In this document: positions 42,536 through 50,700 of the stretch, one piece after another
How the letters are laid out: each line of letters begins with the position of its first letter
How positions within the stretch are numbered: position 1 is the first letter of the stretch
Assembly (NCBI RefSeq): GCF_021654795.1
Contig: NZ_AP025344.1
Span: forward strand, 1,054,001-1,118,000
DNA: 64,000 nucleotides
Origin: Paenibacillus dendritiformis
Lineage (GTDB): Bacteria > Bacillota > Bacilli > Paenibacillales > Paenibacillaceae
Direction of reading: 5' to 3'
The notes under the pieces: generated by a model
What the model was told of the DNA's origin: nothing
Databases searched by the model: none
The model's input: only the letters and a program-made list of their open reading frames with translations
Made by a program: the position numbers and the translations under genes

Positions 42536-43753
42536 ATGGCAGTCGATCAGTCTCATGCCGCACCGAGGAAGGAACGGATTGACGAAATCACGATCTTGCG
42601 CGCGTTTGCGTTTTTCGCCATTGTGCTCCAGCACTCTATTGGAGAGTATATTTACCGGCCGGACATTCCGGCGGAACAAGCGATTTTCCTTGGAATGATC
42701 TATCATTTTACCCGGTATGGGACCTTAACGTTTGTTTTTTTATCGGCGGTTATTCTGTTCTATAATTACGATTACACCGTACCTTACGGGAACTTTTTGA
42801 AGCGCCGGGCGGCAGCCATACTGGCGCCGTTCGCCATTTGGACCATCATTTACGGGATTTATACGCTTCGCGGGCAGCTGCTGGAGCCGGAAGGATGGAG
42901 GCTGCTGGCGGTGCAATTCATTACCCCGACTTACGGTTATCAGCTCTGGTTCGTCCTGATGATCTTCCAACTGTATCTTCTTTTCCCGTGGCTTGATCGG
43001 GGTGCCCGCGCTATCGGGCGTAGGATTCGCTCCCATGCCGCCGGGCAGGGACAGATCGTGCGGCGCGTTGTCCTGTTGTTGGGGGCATTGGCCGCCGCCT
43101 ATGCGGGCCTGATGTACTGGTCCTACAGCGTGGCTCCGGCCTGGGATGCGCCAGCCTGGCTGCAGCCGCTGCTCGGACACCGGACGATGCTGCTGCCGTT
43201 CTATTTCTTCTATATCGCGTTGGGCATTGTCTGCGCATGGCATGTGCAGCGCTGGCGCGATCTGATGCGCCGAAGCGTGCCCTGGAGCCTGCTGCTGTTC
43301 ATTATCTTCTACGCATATGCCGGATATCGGCTGCTGGAGGCCGGGGCAGCACCCATTAATTTGAATATTTCCACCTATCTCAAGCCGTCGGTGTTCCTGC
43401 TTATCCTCGCTCAAATGCCGCTGATGTATGCTCTTGCGCTCTATGTCTGCCGTCGCCAAGGAAGAGCTTACCGCATTTTGCACACAATCGGCACGTATTC
43501 CTTCGGCGGTTATCTGGTACATGCGCTTGTCTTGGGGCAGATTGCCCGCTTTACCCGCGAGATCCCGCTTGCAGGCATGCATGCCGCATTGACCTTGATG
43601 ACGTGGGCCGCCGTCGCCGCGCTGTCGATTGGAATTACGATGCTGCTGGATCGGCTGCCGTTCGGCATCTGGCTGACTGGACCGATGGGCCGGCGTCAGT
43701 CAGCTTCAACCAAGCCGCTGAGCAGCAATCCGGCCGTGCTCCCGTACCGATAG
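42536..43753 (+). CDS. membrane O-acyltransferase (Acyltransferase_3 family)
   Basis: A 405-residue polytopic protein with about ten membrane helices. The N-terminal block ITILRAFAFFAIVLQHSIGE carries the conserved histidine of Acyltransferase_3/OafB-type enzymes, which acylate extracellular polysaccharides, lipids or peptidoglycan. Other family blocks are GYQLWFVLMIFQLYLLFPWL and TIGTYSFGGYLVHALVLG. GAGAGGAAC is 5 bases before the ATG. It is monocistronic and ends at a terminator. The acyl acceptor is unknown. Confidence 0.88.
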   Translation: MAVDQSHAAPRKERIDEITILRAFAFFAIVLQHSIGEYIYRPDIPAEQAIFLGMIYHFTRYGTLTFVFLSAVILFYNYDYTVPYGNFLKRRAAAILAPFAIWTIIYGIYTLRGQLLEPEGWRLLAVQFITPTYGYQLWFVLMIFQLYLLFPWLDRGARAIGRRIRSHAAGQGQIVRRVVLLLGALAAAYAGLMYWSYSVAPAWDAPAWLQPLLGHRTMLLPFYFFYIALGIVCAWHVQRWRDLMRRSVPWSLLLFIIFYAYAGYRLLEAGAAPINLNISTYLKPSVFLLILAQMPLMYALALYVCRRQGRAYRILHTIGTYSFGGYLVHALVLGQIARFTREIPLAGMHAALTLMTWAAVAALSIGITMLLDRLPFGIWLTGPMGRRQSASTKPLSSNPAVLPYR

Positions 43754-43762
43754 CAGGACAGC

Positions 43763-43790
43763 AAGACCGCAATTATGAATTGCGGTCTTT
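43763..43790. terminator. bidirectional terminator
   Basis: AAGACCGCAATT pairs perfectly with AATTGCGGTCTT. The right arm overlaps the last codons of the leftward gene at 43773. Confidence 0.85.
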
Positions 43791-44213
43791 CCGGTCTGTC
43801 AAGAAATGCACATAATCGGCCCCTGTCTGCAGGAAGAAGGCATACGCGTCCAGCGGATGTGCGTCGGAGGCGAAGGAGATGCAGATGCTATACTTGCTTT
43901 TGGTCTTGACTTCATTATACGTAAAGGCGATCAGGCGAAGCAGTACGGCTGGATTCATCACGGATGGCTGGAGGGCGGCAAAGACGGCGGGGTAATCTTG
44001 CTGAAGCATCCGTGAACGTTCGTGGGTCAGCGGCTGCAAATAACTGTAAGGGGAACTGTCCACGATAACAAATCCGTACAGACTCTCTTCGCGCTGCAGC
44101 GCGACGATATGTTCCTTGTTGAGCATGTACAGCCCTTTATACTGATACCAGAGATGCTCGTTCCATTCGTTGCATAGTACGACGTCTTGAACGTTGTGGA
44201 TTTTGACATTCAC
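43773..44213 (-). CDS. uncharacterised 146-residue protein divergent from an XRE regulator
   Basis: I do not recognise this protein. It is soluble, aromatic-rich (WNEHLWYQYKGLYMLNKEHI near residue 16) and has no signal peptide. I start it at GTG 44213, which has GAGGTG 5 bases upstream; the upstream ATG at 44228 is part of that region. Its end overlaps the terminator at 43763-43790. It is divergent from a small XRE regulator (44352), the same layout as the gene pair at 7005/7562, so the regulator may control it. Confidence 0.7.
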   Translation of the reverse strand: MNVKIHNVQDVVLCNEWNEHLWYQYKGLYMLNKEHIVALQREESLYGFVIVDSSPYSYLQPLTHERSRMLQQDYPAVFAALQPSVMNPAVLLRLIAFTYNEVKTKSKYSICISFASDAHPLDAYAFFLQTGADYVHFLTDRKDRNS

Positions 44214-44351
44214 ATCATCACCTCGCAAAAAACATAAATAACTTCATATAGAACATAATAACATTTATAAGTTTTAAAAACAATAAAAGCATGTATATGG
44301 GTATTTTGCTTCCCGGAAGTTTTTTATAAGCTTAACTGTGAGGTGACGGGC

Positions 44352-44717
44352 ATGTCGGACTTGAAAATATTTTTAGGCGCACGGATTCGCGAGCTTCGCA
44401 AACAGAGGGGCTATACTCAAGCAGAGCTGGGAGAGCAATGCGGAATGAAGGCTTCGTATATCGGCGGCGCTGAACGCGGCAGCTTAAATATTTCGCTGGA
44501 TTCACTGGAACGAATCATTCGTGCTCTGGATGTCAGCATCGAACAGTTTTTCTCGTTCGACATGGCAAGCGTAGATGCGGAGCGTCTGGGCATCGCCGGC
44601 ACTCTTGAACTGCACGTCAAGCTGTTGAAGGGCCGGGAAGCCGAAGATGTGAAGCTGGTACACCGGATTGCGAAGGACATGCTGGAGACGTTCGATCGGA
44701 GAATGAACAATAACTAG
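44352..44717 (+). CDS. small XRE-family regulator
   Basis: A 121-residue relative of the regulator at 7005, with an N-terminal XRE helix-turn-helix (LGARIRELRKQRGYTQAELG, SYIGGAERGSLNISLDSLER) and a C-terminal helix (VKLVHRIAKDMLETFDRRMN). GAGGTGACGG precedes the ATG at 44352. The AT-rich region between it and the divergent gene at 43773 has imperfect dyads around AACATAATAACATTTATAAG. Targets are unknown; autoregulation and control of the divergent gene are likely. Confidence 0.88.
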   Translation: MSDLKIFLGARIRELRKQRGYTQAELGEQCGMKASYIGGAERGSLNISLDSLERIIRALDVSIEQFFSFDMASVDAERLGIAGTLELHVKLLKGREAEDVKLVHRIAKDMLETFDRRMNNN

Positions 44718-44894
44718 TGCAGCGATGAGTATTGAGAGCGGGGAAGCGCGCCATTGGCGATGCTTTCCTTTTTCTTTGTGAAAGTAAATACGCACGCTTG
44801 ATTGAATCTGTCTTTGAAAAGTTGCAGATTTTATGAAGAATGACATAGGATGCCCGGCCCGCTTGATAAAAGGGGATATGTTAAAAGAGCTTAT

Positions 44895-45350
44895 TGAGAA
44901 GTGGAGAAAATTTCTATAGGCTTCTCAACGGCCTGATTTTACGGGATCCAAGATACCGCGTCGAATCCTGGAGGCATCGTTGCCTCCTAGGGCTTGAACG
45001 TGTGGAGGGAATTGCTGCAATCTACATCATTTTAGGCCCTTTTCCTTCAAGTCGAAGCGATACGGGTGAAATTCCTGCCGTGTTGCAGGATTCCCTTTTT
45101 GGTAAAGTCGCCCCTATCGAATTGCTGTATTTTCGCAGGATTTCGCTTAGAGGCGTGTCTGGAGAAATCGTACAGTTTTGCAGATTTCGCTTACCGAATA
45201 GGCGTGTCTAGGGAAATGGTGCAGTGTTCAGGCCGTTGGAAAACCCCTGATTTTCACGAAGGGGTGGAGATTGTCCATTTCCCTATTCAAAACTTGGCAC
45301 CCATAGCGTATTAAACCGATTTTTTTCTACTGAGAGACGAGATCCACCAC
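44895..45350. repeat. long interspersed intergenic repeat, copy A
   Basis: About 450 bases shared, with substitutions, with the copy at 61-63 kb. Shared words include CCTGATTTTACGGGATCCAA, CATCATTTTAGGCCCTTTT, ATTCCTG..TTTTGCAGGATTCC, CGAATTGCTGTATTT, GGCGTGTCTAGGGAAATGGT and GTTGGAAAACCCCTG. It is uninterrupted here. Open frames inside it share a weak peptide pattern with those of the other copy but have no start signals. Confidence 0.85.
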
Positions 45351-45505
45351 ACAAAAAATAAAGTGCCACAAAATCCCTCGGACTTTCTCAACAACTTGAA
45401 ATCTATGCAGCCTTATTACTAACTTGCAGCCAGCAGAGTTAGTATGTAAAATATATCCAGATATGGTTTCTGGCCATAAGCCAATATTTGATAAGGAGGA
45501 AAAAT

Positions 45506-45649
45506 ATGATCGTTGAGGTACGTTTCGGAAGTGAGCGAACCCCGGGGACACTATATTTGGATTGCAGAGATGACGTTGCTCTTCAGATCAAAAAATTACA
45601 GAATGAGTTCGACAGATGGTGCATGAATGTAGTGAGGATCACCCTATAA
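45506..45649 (+). CDS. small 47-residue protein or first part of a frameshifted gene
   Basis: A clear AAGGAGGA site 7 bases before the ATG opens a 47-codon frame (MIVEVRFGSERTPGTLYLDC to VVRITL). The second half of a similar-looking small protein continues in the +1 relative frame at 45616-45816. Either two overlapping small genes or one gene of about 103 residues broken near 45615 would explain this. I do not recognise the family. Confidence 0.5.
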   Translation: MIVEVRFGSERTPGTLYLDCRDDVALQIKKLQNEFDRWCMNVVRITL

Positions 45650-45816
45650 AAGAGTATCGCGAAGAAATAGTAGATGGCAAAGTAATCAATACTTATTACG
45701 TAATTTGTATCGGAAATAAGGATTTCCCAAACTGGATTAATGAGAAATATGGAGAACAGGTAGCAACGAGAGTCAAGCAGCCGGAAGAGGATCCATCGAT
45801 CATTCTGTATTTTTAA
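45616..45816 (+). CDS. small 66-residue protein overlapping the previous frame
   Basis: The frame MVHECSEDHPIKEYREEIVD through PSIILYF is acidic and soluble, with regular beta-strand patterns (GKVINTYYVICIGN). It overlaps the preceding 47-residue frame by 34 bases and lacks a ribosome binding site of its own, so it is either translationally coupled or the second half of one gene. Function unknown. Confidence 0.45.
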   Translation: MVHECSEDHPIKEYREEIVDGKVINTYYVICIGNKDFPNWINEKYGEQVATRVKQPEEDPSIILYF

Positions 45817-46292
45817 ATCAAGCGCCTTAATATCTTCAGCTTACAAAGGCCCGGCTGTTGGGTTTCCCCCCCACACATAGACAGCAAAGAAAGAATTCAT
45901 TCCTTGGGTTATTACAACGAAAGTCAGGGGGAACATTCATAAAAATTTTAATTACATATGTTTACATACAGAAGCCCCTTAACCCCACTGTTATGCAATC
46001 CCCCAGAACGATACCGTAAGGCCAGAACGTAACCCTAAAACACCCCGCAGCCACGCGGTCTCCGCAGAATGATTTCTCTCTCTTATCTCTGCTTTTTCTT
46101 TCGAATGAGACTTATTTATCATGATCCTCAACAGGTATATAATTCTATTTACCTATTACGTTTTATTCTCTTTTTCATCAAAAAGTGACATATACTGAGT
46201 TGCAATGTCGAATTTTGCTCCGTATTATTAAGGGGTGGCGTTAATCAATCGACATATATTTGCCGATATTCTGAATAGAGCCTGAGAAGGAG
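45817..46292. other. intergenic region
   Basis: About 475 bases. No gene is supported; C-rich and T-rich tracts alternate. Confidence 0.3.
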
Positions 46293-46763
46293 CTATTCGG
46301 TACGATGGAGCACATAACCGCGAGAGGTGTACTTAAGACCTAATCTGCGAAGCATATCCCGAACGCCCGTCCGCGTCATTTGCACCTGGAAATGCTTCTC
46401 GAGCAGATCCTGGATATCGCGCATCGACCAGCCTGTCGATGAGCCGGGAGAAGGCATGCGGCTGCTGATGATGCCGATCAGTTCTTCTTCCTGCTGAGGG
46501 GTGAGTATTCTTGGCTTCCCGGGAGATGCAACATTGGATAGCAGTTGTTCGATGCCGCCGTCGTTGAAAATTTTTACATAGTTCGATACCGTCTGGCGGT
46601 GAATGCCCAACTGCTTCGCGACATCCTTGGCAGTGTGTCCGGACATGACAAGACGGACGGCCTCCACCTTGCTCCGCTGCTTCGGATCTTGGATGGTGGA
46701 CGTCAAGCGGTTCAAGGAATAAATATTCCATCCATGACGGTTCGTAATCAACAGTTTTCGCAT
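46293..46763 (-). CDS. orphan DNA-binding half of an IS630-type transposase
   Basis: A 156-residue protein with a helix-turn-helix (AVRLVMSGHTAKDVAKQLGI, HRQTVSNYVKIFNDGG) and a winged-helix second domain (STGWSMRDIQDLLEKHFQVQ, TRTGVRDMLRRLGLKYTSRG). These are the first two domains of IS630/Tc1-like transposases. The catalytic DDE domain is absent; a stop follows directly. No inverted repeats or second ORF were seen nearby. It may be a degraded insertion or a retained DNA-binding protein. Confidence 0.7.
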   Translation of the reverse strand: MRKLLITNRHGWNIYSLNRLTSTIQDPKQRSKVEAVRLVMSGHTAKDVAKQLGIHRQTVSNYVKIFNDGGIEQLLSNVASPGKPRILTPQQEEELIGIISSRMPSPGSSTGWSMRDIQDLLEKHFQVQMTRTGVRDMLRRLGLKYTSRGYVLHRTE

Positions 46764-46875
46764 TATCGGCTCACGCTCGTATCTATATTTTTATTCGTAG
46801 TATGGGTATTGAAGCATGACGCTATACAGAGAGAGCTACTGCCGCGGAGAGAGAAGCAACCGTACCGTTTACATA

Positions 46876-46976
46876 CAACAAAACTTGATAAAGGCAAACT
46901 TGTCGAAAGGCAAGGACGCAAAGCCTCGGGCCTAACTCTCCTTCATGGAGCTATGGCGGCCGGGTTGCCATGTTGA
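46876..46976 (+). ncRNA. cyclic-di-GMP-I (GEMM-I) riboswitch
   Basis: The conserved GEMM-I elements are present in order: AAAGGCAAAC from 46890, TCGAAAGG tetraloop segment, GGACGCAAAGCCTC from 46914, GGGCCTAA, and the distal GCCGGGTTGCC that closes the receptor. CAACA at 46876 and TGTTG at 46971 form the outer helix. An intrinsic terminator follows at 47009 and the phosphopantetheinyl transferase/NRPS operon starts at 47061. Second-messenger control of this biosynthetic operon is therefore strongly indicated; whether it is on or off cannot be read by eye. Confidence 0.92.
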
Positions 46977-47008
46977 ATAGGGGACCATTCACGTTCTTTA
47001 TGGTGATG

Positions 47009-47036
47009 AGGCTATTGCTGGAAGTAGCCTTTTTTC
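47009..47036 (+). terminator. intrinsic terminator downstream of the c-di-GMP riboswitch
   Basis: AGGCTA pairs with TAGCCT (plus inner TT/AA), followed by TTTTTTC. It is placed to be the expression platform. Confidence 0.85.
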
Positions 47037-47060
47037 TTTCTATAGAGGATGTTGAAGCCT

Positions 47061-47774
47061 ATGAAGATTGCTGCTCTCCGCTGGGACCACCATACCGACG
47101 ATCGCCTGGTTCAACGTCTTGTTCCCTTCCTGTCTGCCGAACGGCAGGAGCGTTACGCGAGACTGAGCCGGCGTGCGGATCGTCATCTCATGGTTATCGC
47201 CGAAGTTCTCGCCCGCTGTCAGATTTGCCGTCTGACCGGGAGGAGGAATGACGAGATCGCATTCATCCGGAACCGGTTCGGCAAGCCGTATATGGCCCCA
47301 GGCAGTTCCCTATTTTTCAATATATCGCGTTCGGGTTGCTGGATCGTGACGGCGATCGATCGCTGCGAGGTCGGCATCGATATCGAGCGGATCAGGCCTA
47401 TGAAGCCAGAGGAGGCGCGTTTGTTATGCACGTCCCGGGAATACCGGATCGCTTCCGGCCTGGACGCGGATGCGCGCGCCCGCTTTCTCCATTGGCTGTG
47501 GACGGCCAAGCAGAGCTATCTCAAAGCCCGCGGAACCGGACGATACGGTCCGCTGGATGAACTGGAGATCCTGCCGGACGGAGTTCACCCGTGGCGGCTT
47601 CCGTCCGTCTGGCATGCGCGGGGATATGTCTTTACCCGAATGGAGGGTCTGGATGCCGGGTATTGTGTGACGGCATGCGGTGTCGATTCCAAGATTGCGC
47701 CCATAGAGCATTGGACATTGGAACAATTATTGGATAGGTTCCAACCCTATTGTTCGTCAATGAGAAGGAGCTGA
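47061..47774 (+). CDS. Sfp-type 4'-phosphopantetheinyl transferase
   Basis: A 237-residue Sfp-type enzyme that loads the phosphopantetheine arm of CoA onto carrier domains, presumably those of the next-door NRPS. The FNISRSGCWIVTAID block and VGIDIERI (D107, E109) are typical, as is WTAKQSYLKARG. Position 151, a Mg-binding glutamate in Sfp (KESF), is glutamine here. The stop is 6 bases from the NRPS start, as in the ausB-ausA type pair. ATG at 47061 is chosen (GAGG 12 bases upstream); TTG at 47052 or ATG at 47049 are alternatives. Confidence 0.9.
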   Translation: MKIAALRWDHHTDDRLVQRLVPFLSAERQERYARLSRRADRHLMVIAEVLARCQICRLTGRRNDEIAFIRNRFGKPYMAPGSSLFFNISRSGCWIVTAIDRCEVGIDIERIRPMKPEEARLLCTSREYRIASGLDADARARFLHWLWTAKQSYLKARGTGRYGPLDELEILPDGVHPWRLPSVWHARGYVFTRMEGLDAGYCVTACGVDSKIAPIEHWTLEQLLDRFQPYCSSMRRS

Positions 47775-47780
47775 ATCAAT

Positions 47781-50700
47781 TTGTCTGCCATTCCATTTAC
47801 AACCGAACAGCTTACGGGCTATGACGCCCATACATTCGAGATTCCTTCCGCCATCGTGGATGGTCTGGAACAGCTGACACGCACCCGTTCGGTCACATTG
47901 GAGGCTGCAGTGGGCGTGGCATGGAGCGGTCTGGTTGCGCGGTACCATAACGCAGAGGAAGTCGTTCTTCTTGCGATGGCCAGCCGGAGCCGGGACGGCG
48001 TGCTGGTGGCGGTTCGTCCGGAGGAGACGCTGTGGAGCGCGGCGGAGGCGCTGTGCGGCCAACTGCAGACCGGCGGGGAGGATTCGGGCGCAAGCGGCGA
48101 CATTACCACATGCTGCTGGTGCCAGGATGCCGAGGTGCCGGGCAAGACGAGAGCCGAGATTTCGGACGGGGACCTGCATGCCCGGATTTTGGGGCGGGAA
48201 GCGGCATTTCTTGGCCCGTTTTTATTTACGATTTATTATCGGCCGGAGCGCTTCAGCCTGGATGCCGCCACACGGATGGGCCAACAGTTGAACCAGATGC
48301 TGAGGGAGGCGGCGCAAGCCCCGGACAAGCCGATCGGAGAGTGGGATCTTCTGACGAAGGAGGAAATCCGGCGCTACATCGAGAGGCATAACCGGACACA
48401 GTATCCTTATCCGAAGGACCGGACGGTGCCGTCCCTGTTCGAGGAGCAGGCGGCCCGCACTCCTGACGAACCGGCCATCATCGAAGAAGGCCGCCAATTT
48501 ACATACAAGGAATTGAACGAAACGGCGAACCGGCTTGCTCATTATTTGCGTGCGCAAGGGGTCGCGCGCGAGCAAGCCGTCGGCATACTCGCCGAGCGGA
48601 CGGCGGAGATGGTCATCGGAATTCTCGCGATCATTAAGGCCGGGGGCGCGTACGTCCCTATCGATCCGGATCATCCGCAGGATCGGATTCAATATTTGCT
48701 GGAAGACAGCGGGGCCCGGCTCGTGCTGACGAGCGCCGGACTGTCCGGACGCTTGCCGGCGGATGCGGTGCAGGTGCCGTTGGAGGCGACGGCTTGGGCC
48801 GATCAGCCGGGCCATAACCCGGAGCCGGCCGGGAGCGCGGAGGACCTGATTTACATTATCTACACGTCGGGATCGACCGGCAGACCGAAGGGGGTCATGG
48901 TGACTCATCGCAACGTGGTCCGTCTCGTCAAAAACACGAATTACGTGAGCTTCCAGCCCGGAGATCGGATGTTGCAGACCGGGTCGCTCGTCTTTGATGC
49001 GTCCACTTTTGAAATCTGGGGCTCCCTCTTGAATGGCATCGGCCTCGTGCTGGTCGATAAGACGACGATATTGGACAGCCGTCAATTGGATGAAGCGCTG
49101 CGCCGCTTCGGCGTCACGACGATGTTCCTGACGACGGCGTTGTTCCTCCAGCTCGTTGACCGCAATCCGGCCATCTTCAAGCCGGTGCGCCAGTTGTTCG
49201 TCGGCGGCGAGCTGATGTCCCCGAAGCATTTCTACCGGGCTGCGCAGGAGTGCGCGCCGATTCGGCTGTCGAACATCTACGGTCCGACGGAAAATACGAC
49301 CTTCTCGACTTGCTATGAGCTGAAGGAAGAGCGGGAGGGCCCGATTCCGATCGGCACGCCGATCGGGAACTCGACGATATATGTCGTCAATGCGCATGGC
49401 AAGCTGCAGCCGCCCGGGGCGACCGGGGAGCTGTGGGTCGGCGGAGACGGCGTGGCCCGCGGTTATTTGAACCGTGACGATCTGACGGAAAAAATGTTCA
49501 TCGACAGTCCGTTCGTGCCGGGGGAACGAATCTACAAGACCGGGGATCTGGTCCGCTTATGCGAAGACGGCCAGTTGGAGTTCGTCGGCCGCAAGGACCA
49601 TCAGGTCAAAATTCGCGGCTACCGGATGGAGCTCGGCGAGATTGAAGCCCGCATTCACAGCCATAGCCAGGTGAAAGAGACGCTCGTCGCCGACTTCGAG
49701 GAAGCCCCGGGCCAGAAGGCGTTATGCGCCTACGTCGTCGCGGAAGGCGGGCTGGACGCGGCCGGGCTGAGAGCGTATCTGGCGCAGCAGCTGCCGGAAT
49801 ATATGGTTCCCGGCTATTTCATGTTCCTGGAGCGGATGCCGCTCACGATCAACGGCAAAATCGACCGGGCCAAGCTGCCGCGGCCTGAGCGGCAAGAGCG
49901 GGCGGCGATCCATTACGCGGCCCCGACGAACGGGACGGAGCGCAAGCTGGCGGCTATCTGGGAGGAACTGCTTGGCATCGAGCCGATCGGCATCGACGAT
50001 CATTTCTTCGAGCTGGGCGGACACTCGCTCAAGGTCGCTCAATTGCAGGCGCGAATCTATGAGACGTTCCAGGTGAACATCTCCTTCAAGCTGCTGTTCG
50101 AGATGCCGTATATCCGCTCGCTCGCCTCGCTAATCGCCCAGCTGGAGCAGGGCGGCTTCGAAGCGATCGAGTCTGCGCCGGACAAGCCGCATTACCGGCT
50201 CGCCCCGGCTCAGCAGCGGATGTACGCCTTGCAGCAGCGGGCAGATATCGGCATGGCGTACCATGTGCCGCTCCTCTATCGCCTGCCGGGAGATTGCGAA
50301 CCAGAGCGGCTGGAGCGGGCCCTCCGGAAGCTGGTGGAGCGCCATGAGGCGCTGCGGACATCCTTCCATTGGGAGGACGGCGAAGTCGTGCAGCGGGTGC
50401 ATCCGGCCGTCGACTTCGCTATGCAGCGGCTGGAGGCCGATGGCCGCACGGCACAGGAGGCGGCCGCCTCGTTCCTGCGGCCGTTCCGAATGGAGGAGGC
50501 GCCGCTGCTGCGGGCGGCCTGGATCCGGTTCGCGGAAGGCGAGGCGGCGCTGCTGCTTGACGTTCATCATATCGTCTTCGATGGCACCTCGCTGAGCCTC
50601 CTGACCGAGGAATTGGCCGCTCTGTATGCGGGCCGGGAGCTTCCGGCGCAGACGCTGCATTACAAAGACTACGCCGAATGGCAGGCGGAGCGGGAACTTC

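Noticed and set aside
44894..45211. A 105-residue frame in the interspersed repeat, similar to one at 61277-61600
   Set aside because: The similarity follows from the DNA repeat; frames have no ribosome binding site and start at unrelated points in the two copies.
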